64,000 bases of DNA from positions 13,543-77,542 of the forward strand of contig NZ_CAMIHD010000012.1 in the NCBI RefSeq assembly GCF_946222835.1, written 5' to 3'. Source of the DNA: an uncultured Corynebacterium sp. (GTDB lineage: Bacteria > Actinomycetota > Actinomycetes > Mycobacteriales > Mycobacteriaceae). Of the stretch, positions 25,872-34,525 are shown piece by piece. Position 1 is the first letter of the stretch. The number at the start of each line of letters is the position of its first letter. The position numbers and the translations under genes are program-made. The notes below the pieces were generated by a model that saw nothing but the letters and a program-made list of their open reading frames with translations, was not told where the DNA came from and did no database searches.

Positions 25872-26060
25872 AACACTACACACAACACTACACACACTGT
25901 GGTGTGTTGTGTAGTGTTCGCACGTGTTCCTCGTCCGAAATTCTCACAGTACAAGACATTTTCCCAGGTCAATAATAATTTTCCCGGTCTGCGCAACACT
26001 ACACAACACCACATACAACACACCACCCAACACTCCATAGTGTGGTGTGTTGGGTGGTGT
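25872..26060. repeat. Cluster of direct and inverted 11-base repeats in the AlbA_2-gene promoter region
   Basis: AACACTACACA occurs at 25872-25882, 25884-25894 (12-base period) and 25995-26005, with its complement TGTGTAGTGTT at 25908-25918. A second, related pair, ACACCACCCAACAC (26020-26033) and its exact complement (26047-26060), flanks 13 bases. The 263-base gap between the island's last gene and glf contains little else besides an A+T-rich middle (25960-25985). This looks like an array of operator sites upstream of the AlbA_2 gene, ending 36 bases before the glf stop. It is too irregular and short for CRISPR. Confidence 0.7.
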
Positions 26061-26095
26061 ATTGAGTGTTAAGTGTTCTGTTGACGAAGTTCGGC

Positions 26096-27292
26096 TTAGT
26101 GGCCACGCTCCTGTTCGATAGCCTTGCCCTCGTTCCAAAATGGTACGAGCTTATTATCAAACATGGACAGCGCGGAACCGATAGCCATGTGCATATCCAG
26201 GTACTGGTAGGTACCCAAGCGGCCACCGAAGAGAACCCTGTTCTCCTTCGACTCCTGGGCAGCGAGCTTGCGGTAGGCCTCCAGCTTGGTGCGATCTTCC
26301 GGGGTATTAATCGGGTAATACGGCTCATCGCCTTTGTCGGCGAATCGCGAGTATTCCTTCATAATGACCGTCTTGTCCTTCGGGTACTTATCCTTGCGCT
26401 CCGGGTGGAAATGGCGGAATTCATGGATACGGGTATAGTCCACGTCCGCGTCGTTGTAGTTCATCACCGGTGTGCCCTGGAAATCGCCGGTATCCAGCAC
26501 CTCCAGATCGAAGTCGAGGGTGCGCCAGCCCAGCTCGCCCTCGGCAAAATCAAAGTAGCGATCCAGTGGGCCTGTGTAGACCACGGGCGCATCCGGAGAC
26601 TCGGCGCGCAGCTCCTCGCGAACTTCGAACCAATCGGTATCCAAGCGGACCTCAATATTGTCGTGGTCGGCCATGTTTTCTAGCCATGCCGCATAGCCGT
26701 CTACAGGCAGGCCCTCATAGGTGTCATTGAAGTAGCGATTGTTGAAGGTGTAGCGCACCGGCAGGCGAGTGATATTCGCGGCCGGCAGCTCCTTCGGGTC
26801 AGTCTGCCACTGCTTAGCGGTGTAATCGCGAATAAAGGCCTCATACAACGGACGGCCAATGAGGGAGATGGCCTTTTCCTCCAGGTTTTGCGCTTCTTCC
26901 GGGGAGAACTCGCCGGCCTGATCCTTGATGAGCTGGCGGGCCTCATCTGGGGAGTAGTAGCGGCCGAAGAACTGGTTAATAAGACCCAGGCCCATCGGGA
27001 ATTGGTAGGCGGTGCCATCGTGCATGGCAAAGACGCGGTGCTGGTAATCGGTGAAATCGGTGAACTTATTGCAATAGTCCCACACGCGCTTATTGGAGGT
27101 GTGGAAGAGGTGCGCACCGTACTTGTGCACCTCGATTCCGGTGGTGGGTTCGGCCTCGGAGTAGGCATTGCCGCCGAGATGGTTGCGGCGCTCCACAATG
27201 AGCACCTTCTTATCCAGCTGACTAGCGGCGCGCTCGGCAACCGTTAGACCAAAAAATCCAGAGCCAACAACGATGAGGTCATAAGAAGTCAT
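26096..27292 (-). CDS. glf: UDP-galactopyranose mutase
   Basis: About 398 residues from ATG 27292 (MTSYDLIVVGSGFFGL); a GTG three codons earlier is possible. This FAD enzyme interconverts UDP-galactopyranose and UDP-galactofuranose, supplying GlfT2. The dinucleotide fold GSGFFG, the second-strand motif RRNHLGGNAY, KYGAHLFHTS and the C-terminal FGGRLGTYQYLDMH with PFWNEGKAIEQ are all typical. In C. glutamicum glf lies near glfT2; here a restriction island abuts its stop codon. A second tail at 15783 shows that the last codons of this copy, or of the displaced one, were exchanged. The gene itself is complete and looks functional. Confidence 0.95.
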   Translation of the reverse strand: MTSYDLIVVGSGFFGLTVAERAASQLDKKVLIVERRNHLGGNAYSEAEPTTGIEVHKYGAHLFHTSNKRVWDYCNKFTDFTDYQHRVFAMHDGTAYQFPMGLGLINQFFGRYYSPDEARQLIKDQAGEFSPEEAQNLEEKAISLIGRPLYEAFIRDYTAKQWQTDPKELPAANITRLPVRYTFNNRYFNDTYEGLPVDGYAAWLENMADHDNIEVRLDTDWFEVREELRAESPDAPVVYTGPLDRYFDFAEGELGWRTLDFDLEVLDTGDFQGTPVMNYNDADVDYTRIHEFRHFHPERKDKYPKDKTVIMKEYSRFADKGDEPYYPINTPEDRTKLEAYRKLAAQESKENRVLFGGRLGTYQYLDMHMAIGSALSMFDNKLVPFWNEGKAIEQERGH

Positions 27293-27438
27293 GGCCTCCA
27301 CTTTATTGCACTACGGCAGCTGACACGGCACATCGGCGTGTCGCAACAGATTTCACAGAAGTCACAAACGTACCATCACTATCAACTCTTAACTCTTGGC
27401 AACCGTTTTTACAGCTGCACAACCCTAGGGAGATAACA

Positions 27439-29337
27439 GTGCAACAACGACGTCGACTAGTACCCACCAGGTCAAAATGGTCCACCCCCGTCATCGCGGC
27501 GGTCACCTCCATCGCACTCGCCGTGACGGCCGCATTCGGCGGACAGCAAGTTCTCAAGACCCAAGACTCCGCCAACGGCGGTCCCATTGAGGTCAAAAAT
27601 TCCTCCTCTAGCTTCAGTGACGGCGAATCCATCGTCGTCGATGACCCAGCCGTAGCCGCTCAGGGCGACGGCGAAAGCCGCCGCGCGGTCAAGCAGTTCC
27701 ACCGCGACGAAACCTTCAACATGTTCGCCGTCACCTGGGAGGGCAAGCGAGATATCAACTCCTTCGTCCGCTCCAAGCAGCAGGACGGTTCCTGGAGCGA
27801 GTGGCTGCCCATGGATGCGATGAACTACTCCGAGGGCAAGAACGGCACCGAGCTCATCTTCGTGGGCGATACCAACGATGTTCAGGTCTCTATGGCCAAC
27901 GTTGATCTCGTGGCCGGATCCAACCTGGACAAGAAGGAAGACTCCCTCCTGGACAAAGCCGCTAAGGGCGCTGATGCCAATCGCCCGGCGCCGCTTGCCT
28001 ATAACGTCGGCGATATCTCCCCCGTGGCCGATGAGCGCACCCAGGTTGCAGATCTTGATGCCGTGTTTATCGACGGCAATGCCCAGGAAGGCGAAGCTAT
28101 CGAACCCACCGCGGAGACCGCGGGTATGCCCAAGGTCGTCTCCCGCGCCGGCTGGGGAGCAGACGAATCTAAGCGCTGCCAGCAGCCAACCTACGACGAT
28201 GGCATCAAGGCCATGACCCTGCACCACACCGCGGGTACCAATAACTACACCCGCGCGCAGGCGGCGGCACAGGTACGCGGTGCCTACGACTACCATGCGC
28301 AGACCCTGGGCTGGTGCGATATCGGCTACAACGTACTGGTAGATAAGTTCGGTACCATCTATGAAGGCCGCTACGGCGGCTTGGACAAGGCCGTACAAGG
28401 TGCCCACGTGGGTGGCTTCAACTCCAATAACTGGGGCATTTCCATGATTGGCAACTACGAGCAGGCTGAGCCTTCCCGTGAGATGCTCAACTCCGTGGCC
28501 GAGATTGCGGGCTGGAAAGCCGCTATTTCTGGCATCGATCCAATGGGCAAGGCCAGCTTGTACTCCGGCGGATTCAACGGCTCCAAGTTCTCTGCAGGAA
28601 CCATGGCCACCGTGCCGGCGTTCGCGGGCCATAATGATTTTCACTACACGGCCTGCCCGGGCCAGTACACCACGCGCCACTGGGACGAGATTCGAAAGAA
28701 TACCAAGCGCAAGGCGGATGCCATCAAGTCCGGCAAGAACAGCACGGACCTGAACTGGCAAGAGTCTCCACAGCCAAATACCCCCAAGACCCCGCAACAG
28801 GCGGGCGAAGAAATCATGCCCTCGCTGGGCGACGTCGAGGTCCCAGTCTCGACCATCTCCGCCCTCGCTGGAATCGCTGCCGCAGTCTTCGGCGTGCTCA
28901 TCGCCAATGACCGCCTACAGAAGCCTGATACCGATCAGAAGGTGGCGGGCAACCTGACCACCGGGGATATCCCGGAGATTGTCAATAAGGTTGTCCAAGT
29001 CTCCAACAACGAGGGCTTGAAGGAATCCTGGACCTCCGTGCTCAATGCCTTCGGCCCGGTCTTGGGTCTAGCAGTCGGCGGTCCTGATACCACCGATGGC
29101 GGCAAAATCCTCTACCAGCTCTTCCAAAATGGCGTGGTGCTTTCCTCCAAGGAGTCCGGCACCAAGGCGCTGACGGGTGAGATCGCCAAGAAGTGGTCCG
29201 AGGGCGATAATGCCTCCAAGCTCGGCCTGCCTACCTCCAACGAGGAAAAGAGTGGCAAGGAAATCCGCGTGAAGTTCCAGGGTGGCGAGATTGTCTACAA
29301 CACCGAAACGGAAAAGGTAGACATCTTCACCGACTAG
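27439..29337 (+). CDS. Secreted PGRP/amidase_2-domain protein with LGFP-like C-terminus
   Basis: 632 residues starting at GTG 27439 behind AGGGAG. A membrane or signal segment spans about 15-35. The PGRP/N-acetylmuramoyl-L-alanine amidase domain is at about 230-420: LHHTAG gives zinc ligand His262, GWCDIGYN and TIYEGRYGG follow, and NDFHYTACPG supplies His402 and Cys406. After a second hydrophobic stretch (about 473-492) the last 100 residues contain LGFP-like text (KLGLPTSNEE). It probably cleaves or binds peptidoglycan under the mycolate layer. It is divergent from glf and is conserved at this spot in corynebacteria. Confidence 0.85.
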   Translation: MQQRRRLVPTRSKWSTPVIAAVTSIALAVTAAFGGQQVLKTQDSANGGPIEVKNSSSSFSDGESIVVDDPAVAAQGDGESRRAVKQFHRDETFNMFAVTWEGKRDINSFVRSKQQDGSWSEWLPMDAMNYSEGKNGTELIFVGDTNDVQVSMANVDLVAGSNLDKKEDSLLDKAAKGADANRPAPLAYNVGDISPVADERTQVADLDAVFIDGNAQEGEAIEPTAETAGMPKVVSRAGWGADESKRCQQPTYDDGIKAMTLHHTAGTNNYTRAQAAAQVRGAYDYHAQTLGWCDIGYNVLVDKFGTIYEGRYGGLDKAVQGAHVGGFNSNNWGISMIGNYEQAEPSREMLNSVAEIAGWKAAISGIDPMGKASLYSGGFNGSKFSAGTMATVPAFAGHNDFHYTACPGQYTTRHWDEIRKNTKRKADAIKSGKNSTDLNWQESPQPNTPKTPQQAGEEIMPSLGDVEVPVSTISALAGIAAAVFGVLIANDRLQKPDTDQKVAGNLTTGDIPEIVNKVVQVSNNEGLKESWTSVLNAFGPVLGLAVGGPDTTDGGKILYQLFQNGVVLSSKESGTKALTGEIAKKWSEGDNASKLGLPTSNEEKSGKEIRVKFQGGEIVYNTETEKVDIFTD

Positions 29338-30164
29338 AACCAGCGCTCTAGCACCTTTGCCACGCCCGCCTGGTGGTTAGCAACGGTGACCGCATCCGCG
29401 GCCACCTTAACCTCTGGGTGGGCGTTTTCCATGGCCACACCGCAGCCAGCCCAGCGCAGCATCTCAATATCGTTGGGCATATCCCCAAATGCGATCGTCT
29501 CCTGCTGAGCGACGCCGGTGTGCTCAGCCAACCATTCCACCCCGCGGCGCTTGGTCACATTGGGCGCGGCGACCTCCAGAATTCCTTCCTGCATGGAATA
29601 GGTCAGGTGCGCGAGCTCCGGATCGATATGGGGCGCGATGAGCTCATAGAGCTCTGGGGCGGAGTAGTCCGTATTGCGGATAAGAAACTTCACCGCCGGC
29701 TGACCCACAAGCTCGCCCATGCTGACCACCCCGAAGCCTTCAAAGAGGGCATTTTCGGAGTAGTGGCGTTCGACTACGAAGAGGTCCTCGACGGCGTCGG
29801 CAAGCGAGCCTCCTGCCCGCTCCGCGCCAAAGCCCACCGTGCCCAACACCGTTTGGGAAACATCCACGACTTCTGCCAGTGCCGCGGGCGAAAGCTCGTG
29901 GGCGGACATCACGCGATCCTCCGCGGAATCGTAAAGCACGGCGCCGTTTGAGGTCACGCATACCGGCCGCACGGGAAGCTGCTCCAGCACGGGCGCTATC
30001 CACCGGAACGGACGGCCGGTGGAAAGCGCAAAATAGGCACCCTGTTGGACCGCCCGCGCCACGGCGTCACGGTTGCGACGCGGGACGCGGTGGTTGCGGT
30101 CCAGCAGGGTGCCGTCAATATCGCTCGCGATGAGGCGAGGAGCGCGGGCAGGGAAATTCTCCAT
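29334..30164 (-). CDS. HAD-superfamily hydrolase, Cof/YidA type
   Basis: 276 residues. The four HAD motifs are present: DIDGTLLD with nucleophile Asp16 (DxD), STGRPF, KRRGVEWL with the conserved Lys, and FGDMPNDIEML. The C2-type cap marks the Cof subfamily, which removes phosphate from sugar phosphates, flavin or nucleotide substrates in the cytosol. The frame overlaps the convergent amidase gene by 4 bases and starts 22 bases after glpK ends, so it may be the last gene of the glycerol transcript. The substrate cannot be predicted from sequence. Confidence 0.85.
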   Translation of the reverse strand: MENFPARAPRLIASDIDGTLLDRNHRVPRRNRDAVARAVQQGAYFALSTGRPFRWIAPVLEQLPVRPVCVTSNGAVLYDSAEDRVMSAHELSPAALAEVVDVSQTVLGTVGFGAERAGGSLADAVEDLFVVERHYSENALFEGFGVVSMGELVGQPAVKFLIRNTDYSAPELYELIAPHIDPELAHLTYSMQEGILEVAAPNVTKRRGVEWLAEHTGVAQQETIAFGDMPNDIEMLRWAGCGVAMENAHPEVKVAADAVTVANHQAGVAKVLERWF

Positions 30165-30186
30165 ACCCGCGAGTTTACTTCAGGAC

Positions 30187-31734
30187 TTAGAAGTCCAGCT
30201 CTTCGTCCTCGTTATCTTCCCAGTCCAAGGAACGCTTAATAGCGCGCTTCCAGTCGCGGTAGAGAGCCTCTACCTCTTCCTTCTCGCGCTTCGGCTTAAA
30301 CACCTTCATGTCTCCTGTCTGGCTACCCAAGACGCTCAGGTCATCCCAGAAGCCATTGTCCAAACCTGCCGCGAAGGCCGCGCCGGTCGCGGTGGTCTCG
30401 ATATTCTTCGGACGGTGTACCTCCACGCCGAGCATGTCCGCTTGGAACTGCATCAGAAGTTCGTTCATGGTCATGCCGCCGTCCACGCGCAGCTCGGTGA
30501 TCTCCACACCGGAGTCTGCCACCATCGCATCGGCCACGTCGCGGGTCTGGTATGCAGTGGACTCGAGCACGGCGCGAGCCAAGTGCTTGCGGTTGGCAAA
30601 GCGGGTCAGGCCCACGATGACGCCGCGAGCATCCGGACGCCAGTACGGAGCGAAGAGTCCGGAGAAGGCCGGCACGATATAAACGCCGCCGTTGTCTTTA
30701 ACCTCACGCGCGAGGTTTTCGATGGACGCAGCGTTCGGAATAAGCTGCAGGTTATCGCGCAGCCACTGCACCAGGGAACCGCCCATGGATACAGAACCCT
30801 CGAGGGCATACACGGGGCGCTCGCCCTCACGCTGGAAGCACACGGTGGTCAGCAGGCCATTCTCAGAGAACTTCGGGGTGGTACCCGTGTTCAGCAGGAG
30901 GAACAATCCGGTTCCGTAGGTATTCTTTGCGGAGCCGGCACGGAAGCAGCCCTGGCCGAACATCGCAGACTGCTGGTCACCCAGGATGGCGCGGATAGGC
31001 ACACCGGAGAGCGAACCGCGCTCACGCACGGTACGGAAATCACCGAGGGATGGGCGAATCTCCGGCAGCATGGACATGGGGATGCCCATCTCCTTGCACA
31101 GTTCCTCATCCCACTCCAGCTTTTCGATGTCCATGAGCAGGGTGCGGGAGGCATTGGTGACGTCGGTAGCATGCAGAGCCTCACGGCCGGCATCGCCCTC
31201 GGCACCGCCGGTGAGGTTCCACAACAGCCAGCTATCAATGGTGCCGAAGAGCAGATCACCGGCCTCGGCGCGCTCGCGTGCGCCCTCGACGTTATCGAGG
31301 ATCCACTTCACCTTCGGACCGGCCGGGTAGGAGTTGATGAAAAGACCGGTGCGGCGGCGCCACTTTTCCGGGCCTTCCTCTCCCGAGAGCTCCTTACAGA
31401 TGGAGGTGGTGCGGGTATCTTGCCAGACAATAGCGTTGTAGACCGGCTTGCCGGTGTGCTTATCCCACACCACGGTGGTCTCTCGCTGGTTGGTGATACC
31501 TACCGAGTCAATGTCTTCCACGGTGATATCGCCATTGGCAAGAGCCTCACCGACGGCGCGGCGGGTATTGCTCCAGATTTCTTCCGGATCGTGTTCTACC
31601 CAGCCTTTTTCCGGGAAGATCTGCTCGTGCTCGAGCTGACCAACGGCAGCCTGCTCGCCGTTGTGGTCAAAGATGATGCAGCGCGTCGACGTGGTTCCCT
31701 GGTCGATAGCGGCGACGTATTTCTTGTTAGTCAT
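30187..31734 (-). CDS. glpK: Glycerol kinase
   Basis: 515 residues of the FGGY kinase family, which phosphorylates glycerol to glycerol-3-phosphate with ATP. N-terminal AAIDQGTTSTR and the FGGY signature region (GRDVADAMVADSG, ELRVDGG near 415) are intact, and length is normal. It is the third gene of glpD-glpF-glpK on the minus strand, 28 bases after glpF. The operon gives uptake, phosphorylation and oxidation of glycerol, the backbone source for lipids in a lipid-rich genus. Confidence 0.95.
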   Translation of the reverse strand: MTNKKYVAAIDQGTTSTRCIIFDHNGEQAAVGQLEHEQIFPEKGWVEHDPEEIWSNTRRAVGEALANGDITVEDIDSVGITNQRETTVVWDKHTGKPVYNAIVWQDTRTTSICKELSGEEGPEKWRRRTGLFINSYPAGPKVKWILDNVEGARERAEAGDLLFGTIDSWLLWNLTGGAEGDAGREALHATDVTNASRTLLMDIEKLEWDEELCKEMGIPMSMLPEIRPSLGDFRTVRERGSLSGVPIRAILGDQQSAMFGQGCFRAGSAKNTYGTGLFLLLNTGTTPKFSENGLLTTVCFQREGERPVYALEGSVSMGGSLVQWLRDNLQLIPNAASIENLAREVKDNGGVYIVPAFSGLFAPYWRPDARGVIVGLTRFANRKHLARAVLESTAYQTRDVADAMVADSGVEITELRVDGGMTMNELLMQFQADMLGVEVHRPKNIETTATGAAFAAGLDNGFWDDLSVLGSQTGDMKVFKPKREKEEVEALYRDWKRAIKRSLDWEDNEDEELDF

Positions 31735-31762
31735 GTGTCTAGTCTCCTATACGAAGATGGAA

Positions 31763-32500
31763 TTAGAGCGCAACGGACAACAGGCCAACGGCTACGGCCG
31801 CGACCAATGGGGCCACGATGGGGACCCAAGCATAGCCCCAGTTCGCGCTGCCTTTGTCCTGGATGGGCAAGATGAATGCATAAGCAATTCGCGGGCCCAG
31901 ATCACGGACCGGATTGATGGCATAACCCGTAGGGGTACCCAGGGACAGGCCGACCGCCACAACAACGAAGGCAACGGCAAAGTAGCTCATTGGGCCAAGC
32001 TCGCCGCCGGTGGGGCCGAAGGCGATGAACATCAACAGCACACAGGTAGCGATGAACTCCGTCACCGCATTCCAGCCATTTTTAGGATGTGCCGGCTTGG
32101 TAAAGAAGATACCGTTCGTGTCCTTATTGGCGCCGGTGACGTTTCCGGCATCATCGTAATTATTAGCGTCGAAAAGCTGCTTGAAAGCAGCCCATGCCAG
32201 GATGGCACCGAAGATTGCGCCGAGGATCTGGCCCAGGAAGTAGTACGGCACCAGAGACCACTCGAGCGAGCCATTGACGGCCAACATTACGGTGACGGCG
32301 GGGTTAAGGTGCCCGCCTGTGGGATCGGCCACGCTCGCGCCGACGAAGACACCCATACCCCACCCCAGGGCGATAACGACCCAATCGGAGCCGCGTGCGC
32401 CAGAGGTGCGCAGGTTTACCAGCGCACATACGCCGTTACCTAGTAGGAGCAGCAACGCGGTGCCAATAAACTCCCACAGGAATGCATCAAATCCGGTCAT
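31763..32500 (-). CDS. glpF: Glycerol facilitator, aquaglyceroporin
   Basis: 245-residue MIP-family channel with six membrane helices. The first NPA box is LNPAVTV; the second reads INPVRDLGPR, where NPV replaces NPA and the following Asp is typical of glycerol-conducting members. It lets glycerol enter by facilitated diffusion. It sits between glpD (3 bases upstream) and glpK, so it is coexpressed with both. Confidence 0.92.
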   Translation of the reverse strand: MTGFDAFLWEFIGTALLLLLGNGVCALVNLRTSGARGSDWVVIALGWGMGVFVGASVADPTGGHLNPAVTVMLAVNGSLEWSLVPYYFLGQILGAIFGAILAWAAFKQLFDANNYDDAGNVTGANKDTNGIFFTKPAHPKNGWNAVTEFIATCVLLMFIAFGPTGGELGPMSYFAVAFVVVAVGLSLGTPTGYAINPVRDLGPRIAYAFILPIQDKGSANWGYAWVPIVAPLVAAVAVGLLSVAL

Positions 32501-32503
32501 AAC

Positions 32504-34228
32504 TTATACCTCGTTTTGGGTAGGTCGGGCGGATCCTGCGCGCACCAAAATGTCATTGGCCTCGCGGTCAGTTACCGCAGCTTCTGCTTCAAGTTCGGCC
32601 TGGGTGTGGGCCTTGAATTGGGATACCTCGCGCTCCTTTTCGGCGTCGCTCCAGCCCAAGAACGGAGCCACAAAATCAGCAACGGCCGGAGCGGCGTTCA
32701 CACCGCGGTCGCCGAACTCGATGGCGATGCGCAGGCGGCGGGACAGGATATCTTCCAAGTGCAATGCGCCCTCATGGGTGACGGCATAGCGGACCTCTGC
32801 CCACAGGTAGGACTCGGCACCTGGAACTGGCTCTAGGAGGGAGACATCCTCTGCGGCCGGTGCCAGGACCTCACCCAGCAGGGAGCCGTAGCGGCCAAGC
32901 AGGTGCTCGATGAATTTCTCGCTCAGGTTATAGCGTCGAGCCAGGGAGGGGACCTGGTTAGCCAGGGCATGGTAGCCAGCGGCACCCAGAATCGGGGTTT
33001 GCTCGGTGATGGACTCAGGCACCTTGGTATCCAGCTCTTCCACTGCCAGGTCCACGGCGTCCTTACCAATGACGCGGTACGTGGTGTACTTACCTCCGGC
33101 AACAGAGACCATGCCTGGGGCCACGCGCGCTACGGCGTGGTTGCGGGAAAGGTTCGTGGTGGAATCAGACTTACCAGACAGCAGCGGGCGCAGGCCAGAG
33201 TAGACACCCACAATGTCATCGCGGGTGATCTTGCGGCGAACGCGCTGGTTTACCTGGTCCAGGATGTAGTCAATATCGGCCTTAGTTGGTGCCGGATCCG
33301 GCAAGGACAGGCCCTTTTCCCAATCGGTATCGGTGGTACCGATAATCCAGTACTCGCCCCAAGGGATAACGAAGAGGACGGACTTTTCGGTCACGAAGCA
33401 CAGGGCTGCATCTGCATCGAGCGCATCCTTTGGTACGACGATGTGTACACCCTTGGACGCGTGAACGGTGAACTTTCCTTCCACGCCGGCCATCTCTTGA
33501 ATCTTGTCATTCCATACGCCGGTGGCGTTGATAAAGACCTTGCCGCGCACAGTGGTCTCGCGACCCGTGGCGATATCACGCACCTTGGCGCCTACGATTC
33601 GACCGCCGCGATCCTTGTCAAAGCCGATGACCTCGGTATTGGTGCGAACATCAGCGCCGTACTCGGCGGCGGTGCGCAGAACCGTCATGGTGTGGCGGGC
33701 ATCATCCACCAAGGTGTCGTAGTAACGCACGCCGCCCACGATGGCATCGTCCTTCAGACCCGGGGTCACCTTCAGCACGCCCTTACGGGTCAGATGCTTT
33801 TGCATTGGCACGCTCTTGGAGCCACCCATGAGGTCATAAAGAGTAAAGCCGCCGAACATCATCACGCGCTCCCACACGTGGTGAGTCAGCGGGAAGATGA
33901 ACTTCAGCGGCTTCACCAAGTGAGGCGCCAGGGTGGACATATTAAGTTCGCGTTCCTTGAGCGACTCTGCCACGAGACGGAAGTCAAACATGGCTAGGTA
34001 GCGCAAGCCACCGTGGAACATCTTGGAAGAACGGGAAGAGGTGCCTGCGGCGAAGTCGCTAGCTTCAATAACGGCGGTCTTCAGACCGCGGGTAGCGGCA
34101 TCCACTGCCGCACCGGCACCCACGGATCCGCCACCGATGATGACTACGTCGTAGTCCTCATCTGCGTACCCGTTCCATAGATTCTCGAAGTATTCAGGGT
34201 TAAAGGATTGGTTGCTTTGCTGGGTCAT
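32504..34228 (-). CDS. glpD: Glycerol-3-phosphate dehydrogenase, FAD-dependent
   Basis: 574 residues from ATG 34228 (MTQQSNQSF); in-frame ATG codons 12 and 33 bases upstream exist, but one abuts the AAGGAG site and the other lacks one. The enzyme oxidises glycerol-3-phosphate to dihydroxyacetone phosphate and passes electrons to quinone at the membrane. The FAD motif VVIIGGGSVGAG is at 28-39, with the glpD signature text SSRSSKMFHGGLRYL soon after and a C-terminal DAO_C domain. It is the first gene of glpD-F-K, so its upstream region (34229-34525) controls the operon. Confidence 0.94.
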   Translation of the reverse strand: MTQQSNQSFNPEYFENLWNGYADEDYDVVIIGGGSVGAGAAVDAATRGLKTAVIEASDFAAGTSSRSSKMFHGGLRYLAMFDFRLVAESLKERELNMSTLAPHLVKPLKFIFPLTHHVWERVMMFGGFTLYDLMGGSKSVPMQKHLTRKGVLKVTPGLKDDAIVGGVRYYDTLVDDARHTMTVLRTAAEYGADVRTNTEVIGFDKDRGGRIVGAKVRDIATGRETTVRGKVFINATGVWNDKIQEMAGVEGKFTVHASKGVHIVVPKDALDADAALCFVTEKSVLFVIPWGEYWIIGTTDTDWEKGLSLPDPAPTKADIDYILDQVNQRVRRKITRDDIVGVYSGLRPLLSGKSDSTTNLSRNHAVARVAPGMVSVAGGKYTTYRVIGKDAVDLAVEELDTKVPESITEQTPILGAAGYHALANQVPSLARRYNLSEKFIEHLLGRYGSLLGEVLAPAAEDVSLLEPVPGAESYLWAEVRYAVTHEGALHLEDILSRRLRIAIEFGDRGVNAAPAVADFVAPFLGWSDAEKEREVSQFKAHTQAELEAEAAVTDREANDILVRAGSARPTQNEV

Positions 34229-34396
34229 TACTGACCGCATCTCCTTCCTTGGTGCTTGCATGTGCCTGCGCCATTAATCCATGAATGAGATGGCATAAGC
34301 ACAGCTAAAAGCAATAAATCGTGGTTTCGGTGGAAAGTTTCACACCGCGACTGCAGAGACTTTATCTCCTGAAACCTATGTTAGGGGTCACGGACT

Positions 34397-34419
34397 TGAG
34401 TTACACATGTGGTTACTCA
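34397..34419. promoter_or_regulatory. Near-palindrome upstream of the glp operon
   Basis: TGAGTTACACATGTGGTTACTCA has outer arms TGAGT/ACTCA and inner paired positions, about 170 bases before the glpD start. A longer pair GAAACCTA (34371-34378) and TAGGTTTC further surrounds it. This looks like operator DNA for a glycerol- or lipid-responsive regulator, but the protein is unknown. Confidence 0.35.
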
Positions 34420-34484
34420 CACGTAGGTTTCAGGCCCGTAAGCAGTCAGTTTCCATAAAATACTTAGACATTCAAAAAGAAAAA

Positions 34485-34504
34485 GCACCCCCTCGCGGGG
34501 GTGC
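34485..34504 (-). terminator. Terminator after the PlsC-like gene
   Basis: GCACCCC and GGGGTGC form a GC-rich hairpin with a short loop; on the minus strand CTTTTTCTTTTT follows directly. It lies 22 bases after the acyltransferase stop. A second small hairpin, GCGGG/CCCGC at 34508-34524, precedes it. Confidence 0.85.
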
Positions 34505-34525
34505 AAAGCGGGCGGAAAACCCGCG

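Noticed and set aside
25872..26060. CRISPR array
   Set aside because: Repeat units are 11-14 bases, spacings are irregular, orientations mixed and no cas gene is present.
15781..26113. Prophage or transposon carrying the island
   Set aside because: No integrase, transposase, structural phage gene or terminal inverted repeat was seen; only the glf-end duplication marks the borders.
27472..28797. 441-residue minus-strand frame
   Set aside because: Complement of the PGRP-amidase gene; no signal or motif consistent with a real protein.
30073..31875. 600-residue open frame on the plus strand
   Set aside because: Antisense to glpK and the HAD gene; no domain pattern.
34262..34525. tRNA or small RNA gene in the glpD upstream region
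   Set aside because: Repeats are palindromic operator-like or terminator hairpins; no cloverleaf or CCA end.
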